From the NCBI GenBank assembly GCA_965213885.1, contig OZ243919.1:2542001-2606000 (forward strand): a DNA stretch of 64,000 nucleotides. Direction: 5' to 3'. Numbering within the stretch: position 1 is the first letter of the stretch; every line of letters starts with the position of its first letter. This DNA is from VYFG01 sp965213885. Its GTDB lineage: Bacteria > Pseudomonadota > Gammaproteobacteria > Arenicellales > Poriferihabitantaceae. The translations under genes were made by a program, and so were the position numbers. This document shows positions 54,817 through 62,569 of the stretch, piece after piece. The notes under the pieces were generated by a model. The model ran no database searches, was not told the origin of the DNA, and saw only the letters and a list, made by a program, of their open reading frames with translations.

Positions 54817-55095
54817 TTACGCGGGCTCGAACCGGATACGCAATCGGGTTCCCGTTGCCCTCGCGACCTTCTCCAGTGTGCGTGTGGATGGCGGTATCCG
54901 CCCGCTCTCCAAGCGCGCAACCGCCGATTGCGTAGTCTTCATCCGTGCTGCCAACTCCGCTTGGGTGAACCCGGCGCACCGGCGCGCCTCAATGAGTGCA
55001 CGGGCCACCTCGAACTCCGGCTCCAATTGCTCATAGGCTTCGCGATAGGCCGCGTCCCGGCTCCACCGCTCGTGCAGTTCTTCAAGCGTGCTCAT
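54817..55095 (-). CDS. HigA-type antitoxin (Xre family HTH)
   Basis: A 92-residue protein with a helix-turn-helix at about residues 42-66 (GFTQAELAARMKTTQSAVARLESG) and an N-terminal helical segment typical of HigA antitoxins (EELHERWSRDAAYREAYEQLEPEF). It neutralises the HigB toxin encoded just upstream and binds the operon's operator. Its ATG overlaps the toxin stop (ATGA). Confidence 0.85.
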   Translation of the reverse strand: MSTLEELHERWSRDAAYREAYEQLEPEFEVARALIEARRCAGFTQAELAARMKTTQSAVARLESGRIPPSTRTLEKVARATGTRLRIRFEPA

Positions 55096-55420
55096 TGCAA
55101 TACCTCCTGGGCGCGTTGCAGCGCCAACTCGATTTCCCGGTGCGGCGTACGCCGGGTTTTCTTGACAAACGCCCGCACCACCACGACCTGCTGGTCCATT
55201 GCGATAACGTACAGCGCCCGCGCGGTGCCGTCCCGGCCGCGGGGAGGCGCATTTCCCACAGCGGGCCGGTCAGGTGCCTGACATGCGGCATTCCAACGCG
55301 CTCAAGACCGACTGCAGTGATCAATCTGGCGATGCGAACGAACCGCGCTCGCATGTCGGCGGGGAGCGCGTCGAGCTCCCCGTCCACAGTAGCATTCAGG
55401 GCTCTGACGTGCCAAGCCAT
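55092..55420 (-). pseudogene. HigB-type toxin, frameshifted
   Basis: The N-terminal half reads AWHVRALNATVDGELDALPA...VRHLTGPLWEMRL, typical of HigB/RelE-like (phage-derived Gp49-like) toxins. After WEMRL the frame is lost, but a shifted frame continues perfectly as GRDGTARALYVIAMDQQ, VVVVRAFVKKTRRTPHREIE and a final helix ending EVLQ. The break is at the CCCC run (plus-strand GGGG, 55241-55244): two extra bases or one missing base. The operon order toxin-antitoxin and the ATGA overlap are intact. A sequencing error in the homopolymer is possible. Confidence 0.8.
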
Positions 55421-55432
55421 ACTGCCAAATCA

Positions 55433-55450
55433 TATAGCATCTGTGCTATA
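55433..55450. promoter_or_regulatory. Probable HigA operator
   Basis: Perfect inverted repeat TATAGCA-TCTG-TGCTATA, 13 bases upstream of the toxin start codon on the minus strand, in an AT-rich patch. Palindromes of this kind overlap the promoter of higBA-type operons and are bound by the antitoxin. Confidence 0.7.
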
Positions 55451-55545
55451 GAACCAAGTACTTCCTTTTGGTCTTCCCGGCTTGAGGTGCTCCAGTATGC
55501 CTATGCGGCCCGGGACCCCGGCAAGGTCCGGCTCGCGGGCCGCAC

Positions 55546-55570
55546 ATGCGCATGGTCCCGTAGCCGGATT
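55546..55570 (+). repeat. 25-bp dispersed repeat, copy 2
   Basis: Matches 51457-51481 with a single C-to-T difference (ATGCGCATGGTCCCGTAGCC and five further bases). Confidence 0.85.
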
Positions 55571-55820
55571 TATGGCAAAATTTTGGCCTGTTGGCGGGAT
55601 TCTGTGGAGCCGTACAGGGTTCTCCCGCGATGATGACGGTCTGTTTTCAGATGCATGGGAGGTCTGACATGAGGCATGAAAGAGTTTCGTTCCGGGGTCG
55701 GTGTACTTCCCGTATTCCCGTATTTCCCGTTTTCTTCATTCATTTCGCCGTTCTGCCGAGGCGTCCTATGGTGTTCCGGTGCCGACCTTGGGGTTGACAG
55801 GGAAGGATGAGGGACAGACC

Positions 55821-58800
55821 ATGATCGCCGGATCGCCGGATCGCCGGATCGCCGGATCGCCGGATCGCCGGATCGCCGGATCGCCGGATCGCCGGATCGC
55901 CGGATCGCCGGATCGCCGGATCGCCGGATCGCCGGATCGCCGGATCGCCGGATCGCCGGATCGCCGGATCGCCGGATCGCCGGATCGCCGGATCGCCGGA
56001 TCGCCGGATCGCCGGATCGCCGGATCGCCGGATCGCGCTTCCTGCGTCTTCATGGTGCCGCCGCCTAGGGCGCTCCGGGAAACGATTGCCATATTGCTGC
56101 TGGGTGCATGGCTTGTCCCCATGCAATCTCATGCTCAGACTCCAGGCGTAACGATCTCCAGCCCGGTCGCTGCCGAGGGGCACAGCACCGCCCAGCCAGT
56201 CGAAGGCTCGTCTGACAAATACAATTACTGTGCGCGCTTGAACGCAGCCCCAAGCGATGATGTCGTCATAACGGCGACACCGAGTCCGCCGATAGTCGAT
56301 ATCGACCCGATTACCTTCACCCCGGGAAATTGGTCCGAGAAGCAATGCTTCAACGTGACCCCGGCCGCAAGTGCCGACAACGACATCGATGAACCGGATC
56401 GCGTGGTAAACATAAGTCATAAAGTCACATCCTCCGATTCAAACTACGGCAATAGCCCCAGCGGTGGGCAATACGTTGTGAAATTACGTGATGATGACAA
56501 GACACTGGTTTACGTGAAGCCTGCCAACCCGGGACCGCTTGGACCGATTACGGAAGGCAATTCGGACGAAAAGATCGAATTTGTCGTGTCGTTGGGTCGG
56601 CCATTGGTGGCTGGTGAGATTGCGGTGGCCATTTTGGGAATTGGCCCATGGGTCTTAGGCGCCTTGGGTGAGGGCCTTAAGACCGATGACTACACCATGG
56701 CACTCAAGAGCTGCCAGGGTTGCCACCTGCAAGATGCCGACCAACCGTACTCATTTGTCATCTTCTCCGGTGCAGGTGCGCAATCGGCCACTCTCGAAAT
56801 CACGGCAAACGACGACGTGATCTCCGAGGGTGCGGAAAAGATCTCGGTCGGGTCCGGTTTGCAGTGGCAGTACGACAACCTTTCCAGCCGCACGAATGTC
56901 GGCGGCGGCGTCGGTCCGGCCGAACCGTTCAAGGTGCTGAGCACGAACATTCTTGACACCGACGGCGACACGCCCAGCGTGAGGATCTTCCCGAGACGGC
57001 GGCTCACCGTGGTAGGCGAGGGCAAGCCGGCGGTGCTGACCGTGCAATTGTCTGAACCGCTGGATAAATCGGCGGAATTTACGGTGAAGACATTGGGTGG
57101 CGAAGCCGAACCCGGCGTCGACTACGAATCCGGCCCTTGGACCGTGACCATTCCGGCCGGCGCGACAAGCAAGAGTTTCACCATTCGAACAATTTCGGAC
57201 AGCGAGTATGAAGGCTCCCAGGAGTGGGGTCCTGAGTTGGCCCGCGAATCGTTCCGTGTCTGGCTTCCCCTCGAAGACCTGCCGACGGGCGTGAGTGCCG
57301 CAATTCCCTACGATCACCGCATTCATATCGTGGACGATGACGTTCCTGTCATCAAGAAACCCTGGTGTGTCTCGGTCGAGCTGTACCAGACCGTGGAGGG
57401 CTATATCCGTTCCGGCCAGAAGAACGGCATGAAGCAGGGCGTCGCGGAGTGGACTGCGGTACGGAACACCTTTGACGGGCAGGGCACCTTTTCCGCGGCC
57501 CAGGCGCGCGAGAAGGCAAAGAGCTTGTCGGACTGGAAGCCGGTGGCCGAAGCGTTGGAGTGCATGGAAACTCCGATACCAGACTCGGTGCTGAGCCTAT
57601 CTGCCGGATCTGCCGTGTACGAGGGTGAGAATGCGGAATTCACGTTCACGGCCGACCCTGCCCCTGTGGCCGGCCTGACAGTCAACGTGACCGTCGCCCA
57701 GAGCGGCGACTACCTTGACACGCCTGGCGCGGGCAGCCGGACGGTGACCTTCGCCGCCGGTGCGACCACCGCTACCCTTGCCCTTGCCACACTTGACGAC
57801 GATACGGACGAGCCCGACGGTTCGGTCAGTGTCACCCTTGGATCGGGCACAGGCTATACCGCGGCCAACGGACAAGAGAGCGGCTCGGTCACAGTCTCGG
57901 ACGACGACCCCTGGTCGTTGATCAGCGTTGCCGGTGGCAGCGCCATCACCGAGGGCAGCACCGCCCGTTTCACGCTGACCGCGACGCCTGCACCGCAGGG
58001 AACGCTCACGGTGAATGTGAACATTGCCGACAGCGGTGCGTTCGCGTCGAGCGACGCAACCGGTGCGCGACAGGTGACCATCGGCACGACCGGCACGGCG
58101 ACATTCGATGTCGACACGGACGACGACGATACGGACGAGCCCGACGGTGCAATCGGCGTGGCTATCTTCCCTGGTCGGGGCTACACGCCCTCCGAAACCC
58201 ACGGCGCGATTTCGATTGCCGTGAGTGACGATGACGGTTCGACCACCGCGGTGGCGGTTGCCGAGAAGGATGCTGTCCCGGCCGTCTGCGTGTCGGACGC
58301 GCTCCGCACGAATGTCGAGAGCTATGCGGAGGAAACCTGGCGAGCCCACCCGCATGTCGAGCGCTGGAGCCAAGTGCTCGCCGCCTTCGGGGTCAGCAAC
58401 GGCCACAGCCCGATGACCGCGACCGAAGCACAGACCTACGCCGACAACGGCTGGCCCCGGTGGGTGCCGGTGGTGACCGCGCTCGAATGCCTGGAAGGCG
58501 CGCCGCCGCCGCCCGCACTGCCCGTCATCAGCATCGCCGACGGGACAGGCATCACCGAGGGCGGCGATGCGGTGTTCACCGTCAGTGCGAGTCCCGCGCC
58601 GGCGGCGGCCCTCACGGTAACGCTCACCGTCGCCGATGATACGAACAGCGACTTCCTGGCGCAGTCGGACGAAGGCACGCAGACGCTCACCATTGCCGGG
58701 GGTCAGACCTCCGCCACCTTGACGCTCACAACGCAAGACGACAGTACCGACGAGGCCGACGGCAGCGTCACCGCCACCGTCACCGGCGGCAGCGGCTACA

Positions 58801-61800
58801 CCGTCGGCACGCCATCCACGGGAACGGTGGCGGTGAGCGACGACGACCCGATGCCGACGCCGGTGGTTAGCATCGCTGGCGGCAATGCCATCACCGAGGG
58901 CGGCACGGCCCGCTTCACGCTGACCGCGACGCCTGCACCGCTCGGCATGCTGACGGTGAATGTGGATGTCGTGGACAGCGGCGCGTTCGCGGCGAGCGGC
59001 GAGGCCGGTGCGAAGACGGTCACCATCGACACGACCGGCTCGGCGACGCTCGATGTCGCCACGGACAACGACAACATGGACGAGCTCGACGGCATGCTCG
59101 GCGCGACCATCGCCAGCGGTCAGGGTTACACGCCCTCCGGCACCCATGGCTCGGTTTCGATTGCTGTGCGCGACGATGATGCCTCGACCGCCTGCATCTC
59201 CGACGCTCTGCTCGCTGACGTCCAGGGCTATGCGGGCGAGAGCCGGCCGAACTCGCCGGACCACGTCCCGCGCTGGCGCAGGGTGCTCGCCGCCTTCGGG
59301 GAGAGCAATAGCTACGACAACAACCCGATGACCGCGAGCGAAGCGCAGACCCAGGCGGACCGAGGCCTTCAGCGGTGGGTGCCGGTGGTGACCGCGCTCG
59401 AATGCCTGGCGGCGGCACCGGAGGAACAGCCGGTAACACCCGCCACGCCCGAGCTCAGCCTCCGGGCGGGCTCCGCCGTGGACGAGGGCGGCAATGCCAC
59501 CTTCACAGTCACGGCCGATCCGGCCCCGGCCACCGACCTGACGGTCACTTGGACCGTCGCCCAGAGCGGCGAGTATCTGGCCGCACCCGGTGCGGGCAGC
59601 CGGACGGTGGTGCTGGCGGCGGGCACGACCAGCACCGATCTCTCGGTGGCGACGGTGGACGACACGGTGGACGAGGCCGACGGCTCGGTGAGCGTCACCC
59701 TCGACACGGGCACCGGATACACGGTGGCCACGGGCAAGGGCAGCGGTACGGTGGCGGTGCGCGACAATGACGTGACACCCACCACCCCCGAACTCAGCCT
59801 CCGGGCGGGGTCCGCCGTGGACGAGGGCGGCCATGCCACCTTCACCGTCACGGCCGACCCGGCGCCGCAGTCCGACCTGACGATTGCCTGGACCGTTGCC
59901 CAGAGCGGCGAGTATCTGGCCGCCCCCGGCGCGGGCAGCCGCACGATGGTGCTGGCAGCAGGGGATACCAGCACCGCACTCTCCGTGGGCACGGTGGATG
60001 ATGATGCGGACGAAGCCGACGGCTCGGTAAGCGTCACCCTCGGCACGGGCACGGGCTACACGATCGCCACGGGCCAGGGCAACGCCGCGGTGGCGGTGCG
60101 CGACAATGACGAGCCGGTGGTAAGCATCACCGCCGGTAGCGGCGTGACGGAAGGTACGTCGGCTTCGTTCACGGTCTCGGCCAGCCCGGTGCCGGCCGCA
60201 CCGCTTGACATAACGCTGAGCGTTGCCCAGAGCGGCGATTTCGCCGCCTCGGGGGAGATGGGATCACGGACGCTCACCGTCCCGACCTCCGGCAGCATGA
60301 CCGTGGAAGTGGCCACGGTGGATGATGGTGTGGACGAGCCGGACGGCTCCATCACCGCCACCCTGGGCACGGGTACGGGCTACACGGTGGCCGCCGCCCC
60401 GGACCATGCGGCCACGGTGGCGGTATCCGACAACGATGCAACGACGCCGACGTCGGGTCCGACGATCTCGATTGCCGATGCCACCCTGAAGGAGAACGAA
60501 CGCTTGGGTTGGTTCACGGTACGCTTGAGCAAGGCGACGGACCAGGACGTCCGCTTCGCCTACGCGACGCGCGAATCGACGCCAGTCTCGGCAACGGCGA
60601 ACAGGGACTATAGCCACGTCCCGCGCGCGTGGCGCATAGGAAGCCGGATCAGGGCCGGCGAAACGTTCACAGAAATCCGGATCGGCATTCGCGACGACAG
60701 CCACGACGAGAATCCGGAGACGTTCGAGGTCGAGCTCTTCGACGCGTTCATGTACCGCTCGGGCCAGAAGGTGCCGGTGTCGATTACGGACGGGGTTGCG
60801 GTCGGCACCATCGTCAACGACGACCCGATGCCGGCGGCCTGGCTGTCGCGGTTCGGCCGGACGGTGGCGGAGCAGGCACTGGACGGGATCTCGGGCCGGC
60901 TGTCGGCCCCGCGCACGGCGGGTGCCGAGGGCACGTTCGGGGGCATTTCACTGCAGCCCCGGGATTCCGGCGATGGGGATTCGGTTCATTCTGATCAGTC
61001 TGATCCATTCAATTCATTCGACCCATTCAGCCCATTCAATCCATCCGACCCTGTTCTCCATGGCTTCGGCATCGAGGGGATTGACACGAATGAAGGAGTC
61101 GACGGCATGGCGCCCCCTGGCATCCGGACCATGACGCTGCAGGAACTGCTGCTGGGCAGTCATTTCACGGCGACGGGCCCCGGGGATTCCTCGGGGGGCA
61201 GCCTGGCACTGTGGGGCCGTGCGGCGCACTCGAGCTTCGATGGCAGGGAGGGGACGTTCTCACTGGACGGAGAGGCGACCACGGCGCTGCTGGGGACCGA
61301 CTACGCGCGGGGCAAGTGGCTGGTGGGCATGGCGCTGCTGCAGAGCGGCGGGGAAGGCGGTTACCGGGATACGGAGACCGGGTCCCGCGCCGCATCGCAG
61401 CTCTGTACGGATGCCGATCATGACATGGACCCGCAGACGAGGGAGGTTCTGTGCGGCGGTGCGGTCCGGGAGGGCGATGGAACGGTGGAGTCGTCGCTGA
61501 CGGCGGCGGTTCCCTATGGCGCGATCCGGGTATCGGAGAGGCTGAAGCTCTGGGGCGCGCTGGGTTACGGCACGGGCGAAGTGACCCTCAAGCCGGAGGT
61601 GGGCGGCTCGCTTCGCTCCGACCTCACCTGGACGATGGCGTCGGCGGGCCTTCGGGGGGATGTGATCGCGCTGCCGGCACAGGGATCCGGTCCGGCCCTG
61701 GCAATCACCTCGGATGCACTGTGGTCGCGGACGGAGTCGGACCGGACCAGCGAACTGGCAGCGTCGGACTCTGATGTAACCCGCCTGCGACTCGGTCTGG

Positions 61801-62408
61801 AGGGCAGCTGGCGCATCGCCGCCGAGGGCGGAGGTCATGTGACGCCGAAGGTGGAGCTGGGACTGCGCCGGGACGGCGGGGATGCGGAGAGTGGATCGGG
61901 GGTGGAGGTTGGCGGGGGCATTGCCTGGGTGGACCCGGGTCTTGGACTGTCGCTGGACCTGTCGGGCCGTACACTGATCACGCATGAGGCGGATGATCTT
62001 GAGGACCGTGGGTTTGCGGCTTCGCTTGCCTTTGATCCGGACCCGGCCTCGGAGCGCGGCCTGTCGCTTGCGCTTCGTCAGGAGATGGGCGGACAGGCCG
62101 AGGGTGGGCTTGATGCGCTGTTCCGGGCCGATCCGCTGGAGGACCGCACGGGCAGCGGCGAGACTGCCGCCCGCTGGACGGTGGAGGCGGCCTATGGCTT
62201 CCCGGCACTGGGGGGCCGTTTCACGGGGAGTCCCCATGCGGGGTTCGGGTTCATGGGAGACGGGCGTGACGTGACGGTTGGTTGGCGGCTGTCGCGGGTA
62301 TCGTCGGGCGTACCGGACCTGTCCTTCGGCGTCCGGGCGACCCGGCGGGAGAGCATGGGGACCGCCCCGGCGCATGGGGCGGGATTCGAGATGACCGTGC
62401 GGTGGTGA
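55821..62408 (+). CDS. Giant Calx-beta autotransporter with 5' octanucleotide repeat tract
   Basis: A 2195-residue type V secreted protein. The ATG at 55821 follows a strong purine-rich site. Codons 2-72 are the 8-bp repeat tract (IAGSPDRR periodicity). A signal peptide then begins at 56052 (RALRETIAILLLGAWLVP, cleavage after SHAQ). The passenger has about eight Calx-beta-like domains (each with VTEG or DEGG near its start and SVSVTLGTGTGY near its end), three 70-residue modules bracketed by two Cys (57370-57565, 58285-58495, 59190-59405), a linker helix (AWLSRFGRTVAEQALDGISG) and a C-terminal barrel (about 61140-62408) ending MTVRW. The acidic DDD/DND loops suggest calcium binding. An adhesin role is inferred. 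Confidence 0.88.
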   Translation: MIAGSPDRRIAGSPDRRIAGSPDRRIAGSPDRRIAGSPDRRIAGSPDRRIAGSPDRRIAGSPDRRIAGSPDRASCVFMVPPPRALRETIAILLLGAWLVPMQSHAQTPGVTISSPVAAEGHSTAQPVEGSSDKYNYCARLNAAPSDDVVITATPSPPIVDIDPITFTPGNWSEKQCFNVTPAASADNDIDEPDRVVNISHKVTSSDSNYGNSPSGGQYVVKLRDDDKTLVYVKPANPGPLGPITEGNSDEKIEFVVSLGRPLVAGEIAVAILGIGPWVLGALGEGLKTDDYTMALKSCQGCHLQDADQPYSFVIFSGAGAQSATLEITANDDVISEGAEKISVGSGLQWQYDNLSSRTNVGGGVGPAEPFKVLSTNILDTDGDTPSVRIFPRRRLTVVGEGKPAVLTVQLSEPLDKSAEFTVKTLGGEAEPGVDYESGPWTVTIPAGATSKSFTIRTISDSEYEGSQEWGPELARESFRVWLPLEDLPTGVSAAIPYDHRIHIVDDDVPVIKKPWCVSVELYQTVEGYIRSGQKNGMKQGVAEWTAVRNTFDGQGTFSAAQAREKAKSLSDWKPVAEALECMETPIPDSVLSLSAGSAVYEGENAEFTFTADPAPVAGLTVNVTVAQSGDYLDTPGAGSRTVTFAAGATTATLALATLDDDTDEPDGSVSVTLGSGTGYTAANGQESGSVTVSDDDPWSLISVAGGSAITEGSTARFTLTATPAPQGTLTVNVNIADSGAFASSDATGARQVTIGTTGTATFDVDTDDDDTDEPDGAIGVAIFPGRGYTPSETHGAISIAVSDDDGSTTAVAVAEKDAVPAVCVSDALRTNVESYAEETWRAHPHVERWSQVLAAFGVSNGHSPMTATEAQTYADNGWPRWVPVVTALECLEGAPPPPALPVISIADGTGITEGGDAVFTVSASPAPAAALTVTLTVADDTNSDFLAQSDEGTQTLTIAGGQTSATLTLTTQDDSTDEADGSVTATVTGGSGYTVGTPSTGTVAVSDDDPMPTPVVSIAGGNAITEGGTARFTLTATPAPLGMLTVNVDVVDSGAFAASGEAGAKTVTIDTTGSATLDVATDNDNMDELDGMLGATIASGQGYTPSGTHGSVSIAVRDDDASTACISDALLADVQGYAGESRPNSPDHVPRWRRVLAAFGESNSYDNNPMTASEAQTQADRGLQRWVPVVTALECLAAAPEEQPVTPATPELSLRAGSAVDEGGNATFTVTADPAPATDLTVTWTVAQSGEYLAAPGAGSRTVVLAAGTTSTDLSVATVDDTVDEADGSVSVTLDTGTGYTVATGKGSGTVAVRDNDVTPTTPELSLRAGSAVDEGGHATFTVTADPAPQSDLTIAWTVAQSGEYLAAPGAGSRTMVLAAGDTSTALSVGTVDDDADEADGSVSVTLGTGTGYTIATGQGNAAVAVRDNDEPVVSITAGSGVTEGTSASFTVSASPVPAAPLDITLSVAQSGDFAASGEMGSRTLTVPTSGSMTVEVATVDDGVDEPDGSITATLGTGTGYTVAAAPDHAATVAVSDNDATTPTSGPTISIADATLKENERLGWFTVRLSKATDQDVRFAYATRESTPVSATANRDYSHVPRAWRIGSRIRAGETFTEIRIGIRDDSHDENPETFEVELFDAFMYRSGQKVPVSITDGVAVGTIVNDDPMPAAWLSRFGRTVAEQALDGISGRLSAPRTAGAEGTFGGISLQPRDSGDGDSVHSDQSDPFNSFDPFSPFNPSDPVLHGFGIEGIDTNEGVDGMAPPGIRTMTLQELLLGSHFTATGPGDSSGGSLALWGRAAHSSFDGREGTFSLDGEATTALLGTDYARGKWLVGMALLQSGGEGGYRDTETGSRAASQLCTDADHDMDPQTREVLCGGAVREGDGTVESSLTAAVPYGAIRVSERLKLWGALGYGTGEVTLKPEVGGSLRSDLTWTMASAGLRGDVIALPAQGSGPALAITSDALWSRTESDRTSELAASDSDVTRLRLGLEGSWRIAAEGGGHVTPKVELGLRRDGGDAESGSGVEVGGGIAWVDPGLGLSLDLSGRTLITHEADDLEDRGFAASLAFDPDPASERGLSLALRQEMGGQAEGGLDALFRADPLEDRTGSGETAARWTVEAAYGFPALGGRFTGSPHAGFGFMGDGRDVTVGWRLSRVSSGVPDLSFGVRATRRESMGTAPAHGAGFEMTVRW
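55824..56036 (+). repeat. 26 tandem copies of the octamer ATCGCCGG
   Basis: Twenty-six perfect 8-bp units (55824-56031) plus a 5-base partial unit, starting at the second codon of the autotransporter gene. Eight is not a multiple of three, so change by one or two units shifts the frame. In the two shifted frames translation would stop at TAG 56066-56068 or TAA 56149-56151. With 26 units the gene is in frame. Confidence 0.97.
59451..60116 (+). repeat. Tandem 339-bp Calx-beta repeat
   Basis: Two adjacent domain-length units start at 59451 and 59790 (ELSLRAGSAVDEGG in both) and are nearly identical through SVSVTL-x-TGTGYT. They are a recent internal duplication in the autotransporter passenger. 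Confidence 0.85.
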
Positions 62409-62494
62409 GTGGTTGCGGACGGCCGGACCGGCAAGGCGAATCATGGCGGGGGCCGGGCAAGGACTACAAGCGCTTCACCGAGGTTATTATTCTC

Positions 62495-62560
62495 ATTCCG
62501 TCTTTCGGGGACTACTTGCGGGCGTTGCCGGTGGAGCCGCCGCAAGACTTCGGCTGCTAG
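62495..62560 (+). pseudogene. 3' fragment of a second copy of the AAA-type ATPase gene
   Basis: Positions 62495-62542 encode IPSFGDYLRALPVEPP, identical to the C-terminus of the ATPase at 50087-51346, with only four synonymous base differences, and the frame then runs to a TAG at 62558. Nothing upstream resembles the ATPase, so only the 3' end is left. It lies 86 bases after the autotransporter stop and 10 bases from the convergent metalloprotease gene. Confidence 0.8.
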
Positions 62561-62569
62561 TAAGACCGA

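Larger units (their letters stand above)
55421..55820. other. Upstream region of the autotransporter gene
   Basis: 400 bases. It contains the higBA operator (55433-55450), copy 2 of the 25-bp repeat (55546-55570) and the region that must hold the autotransporter promoter. A purine-rich GGAAGGATGAGGGACAG precedes the ATG at 55821. No further gene is seen. Confidence 0.5.

Noticed and set aside
54297..54920. A 207-codon minus-strand frame between the toxin-antitoxin loci
   Set aside because: Composition is irregular, there is no ribosome-binding site, and a faint likeness to a transposase accessory protein in another frame was too weak to claim.
55824..56036. Octamer tract as a CRISPR array
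   Set aside because: Units are 8 bp without spacers and lie inside a coding frame; there are no cas genes.
57597..59834. A 745-codon open frame antisense to the autotransporter repeats
   Set aside because: It is the complement of repetitive Calx-beta coding DNA; repeats create the long frame.
61005..61060. TTCA-rich short repeats in the autotransporter linker
   Set aside because: They are imperfect and simply encode a Phe/Asp/Pro-rich linker; no frame-switching structure.
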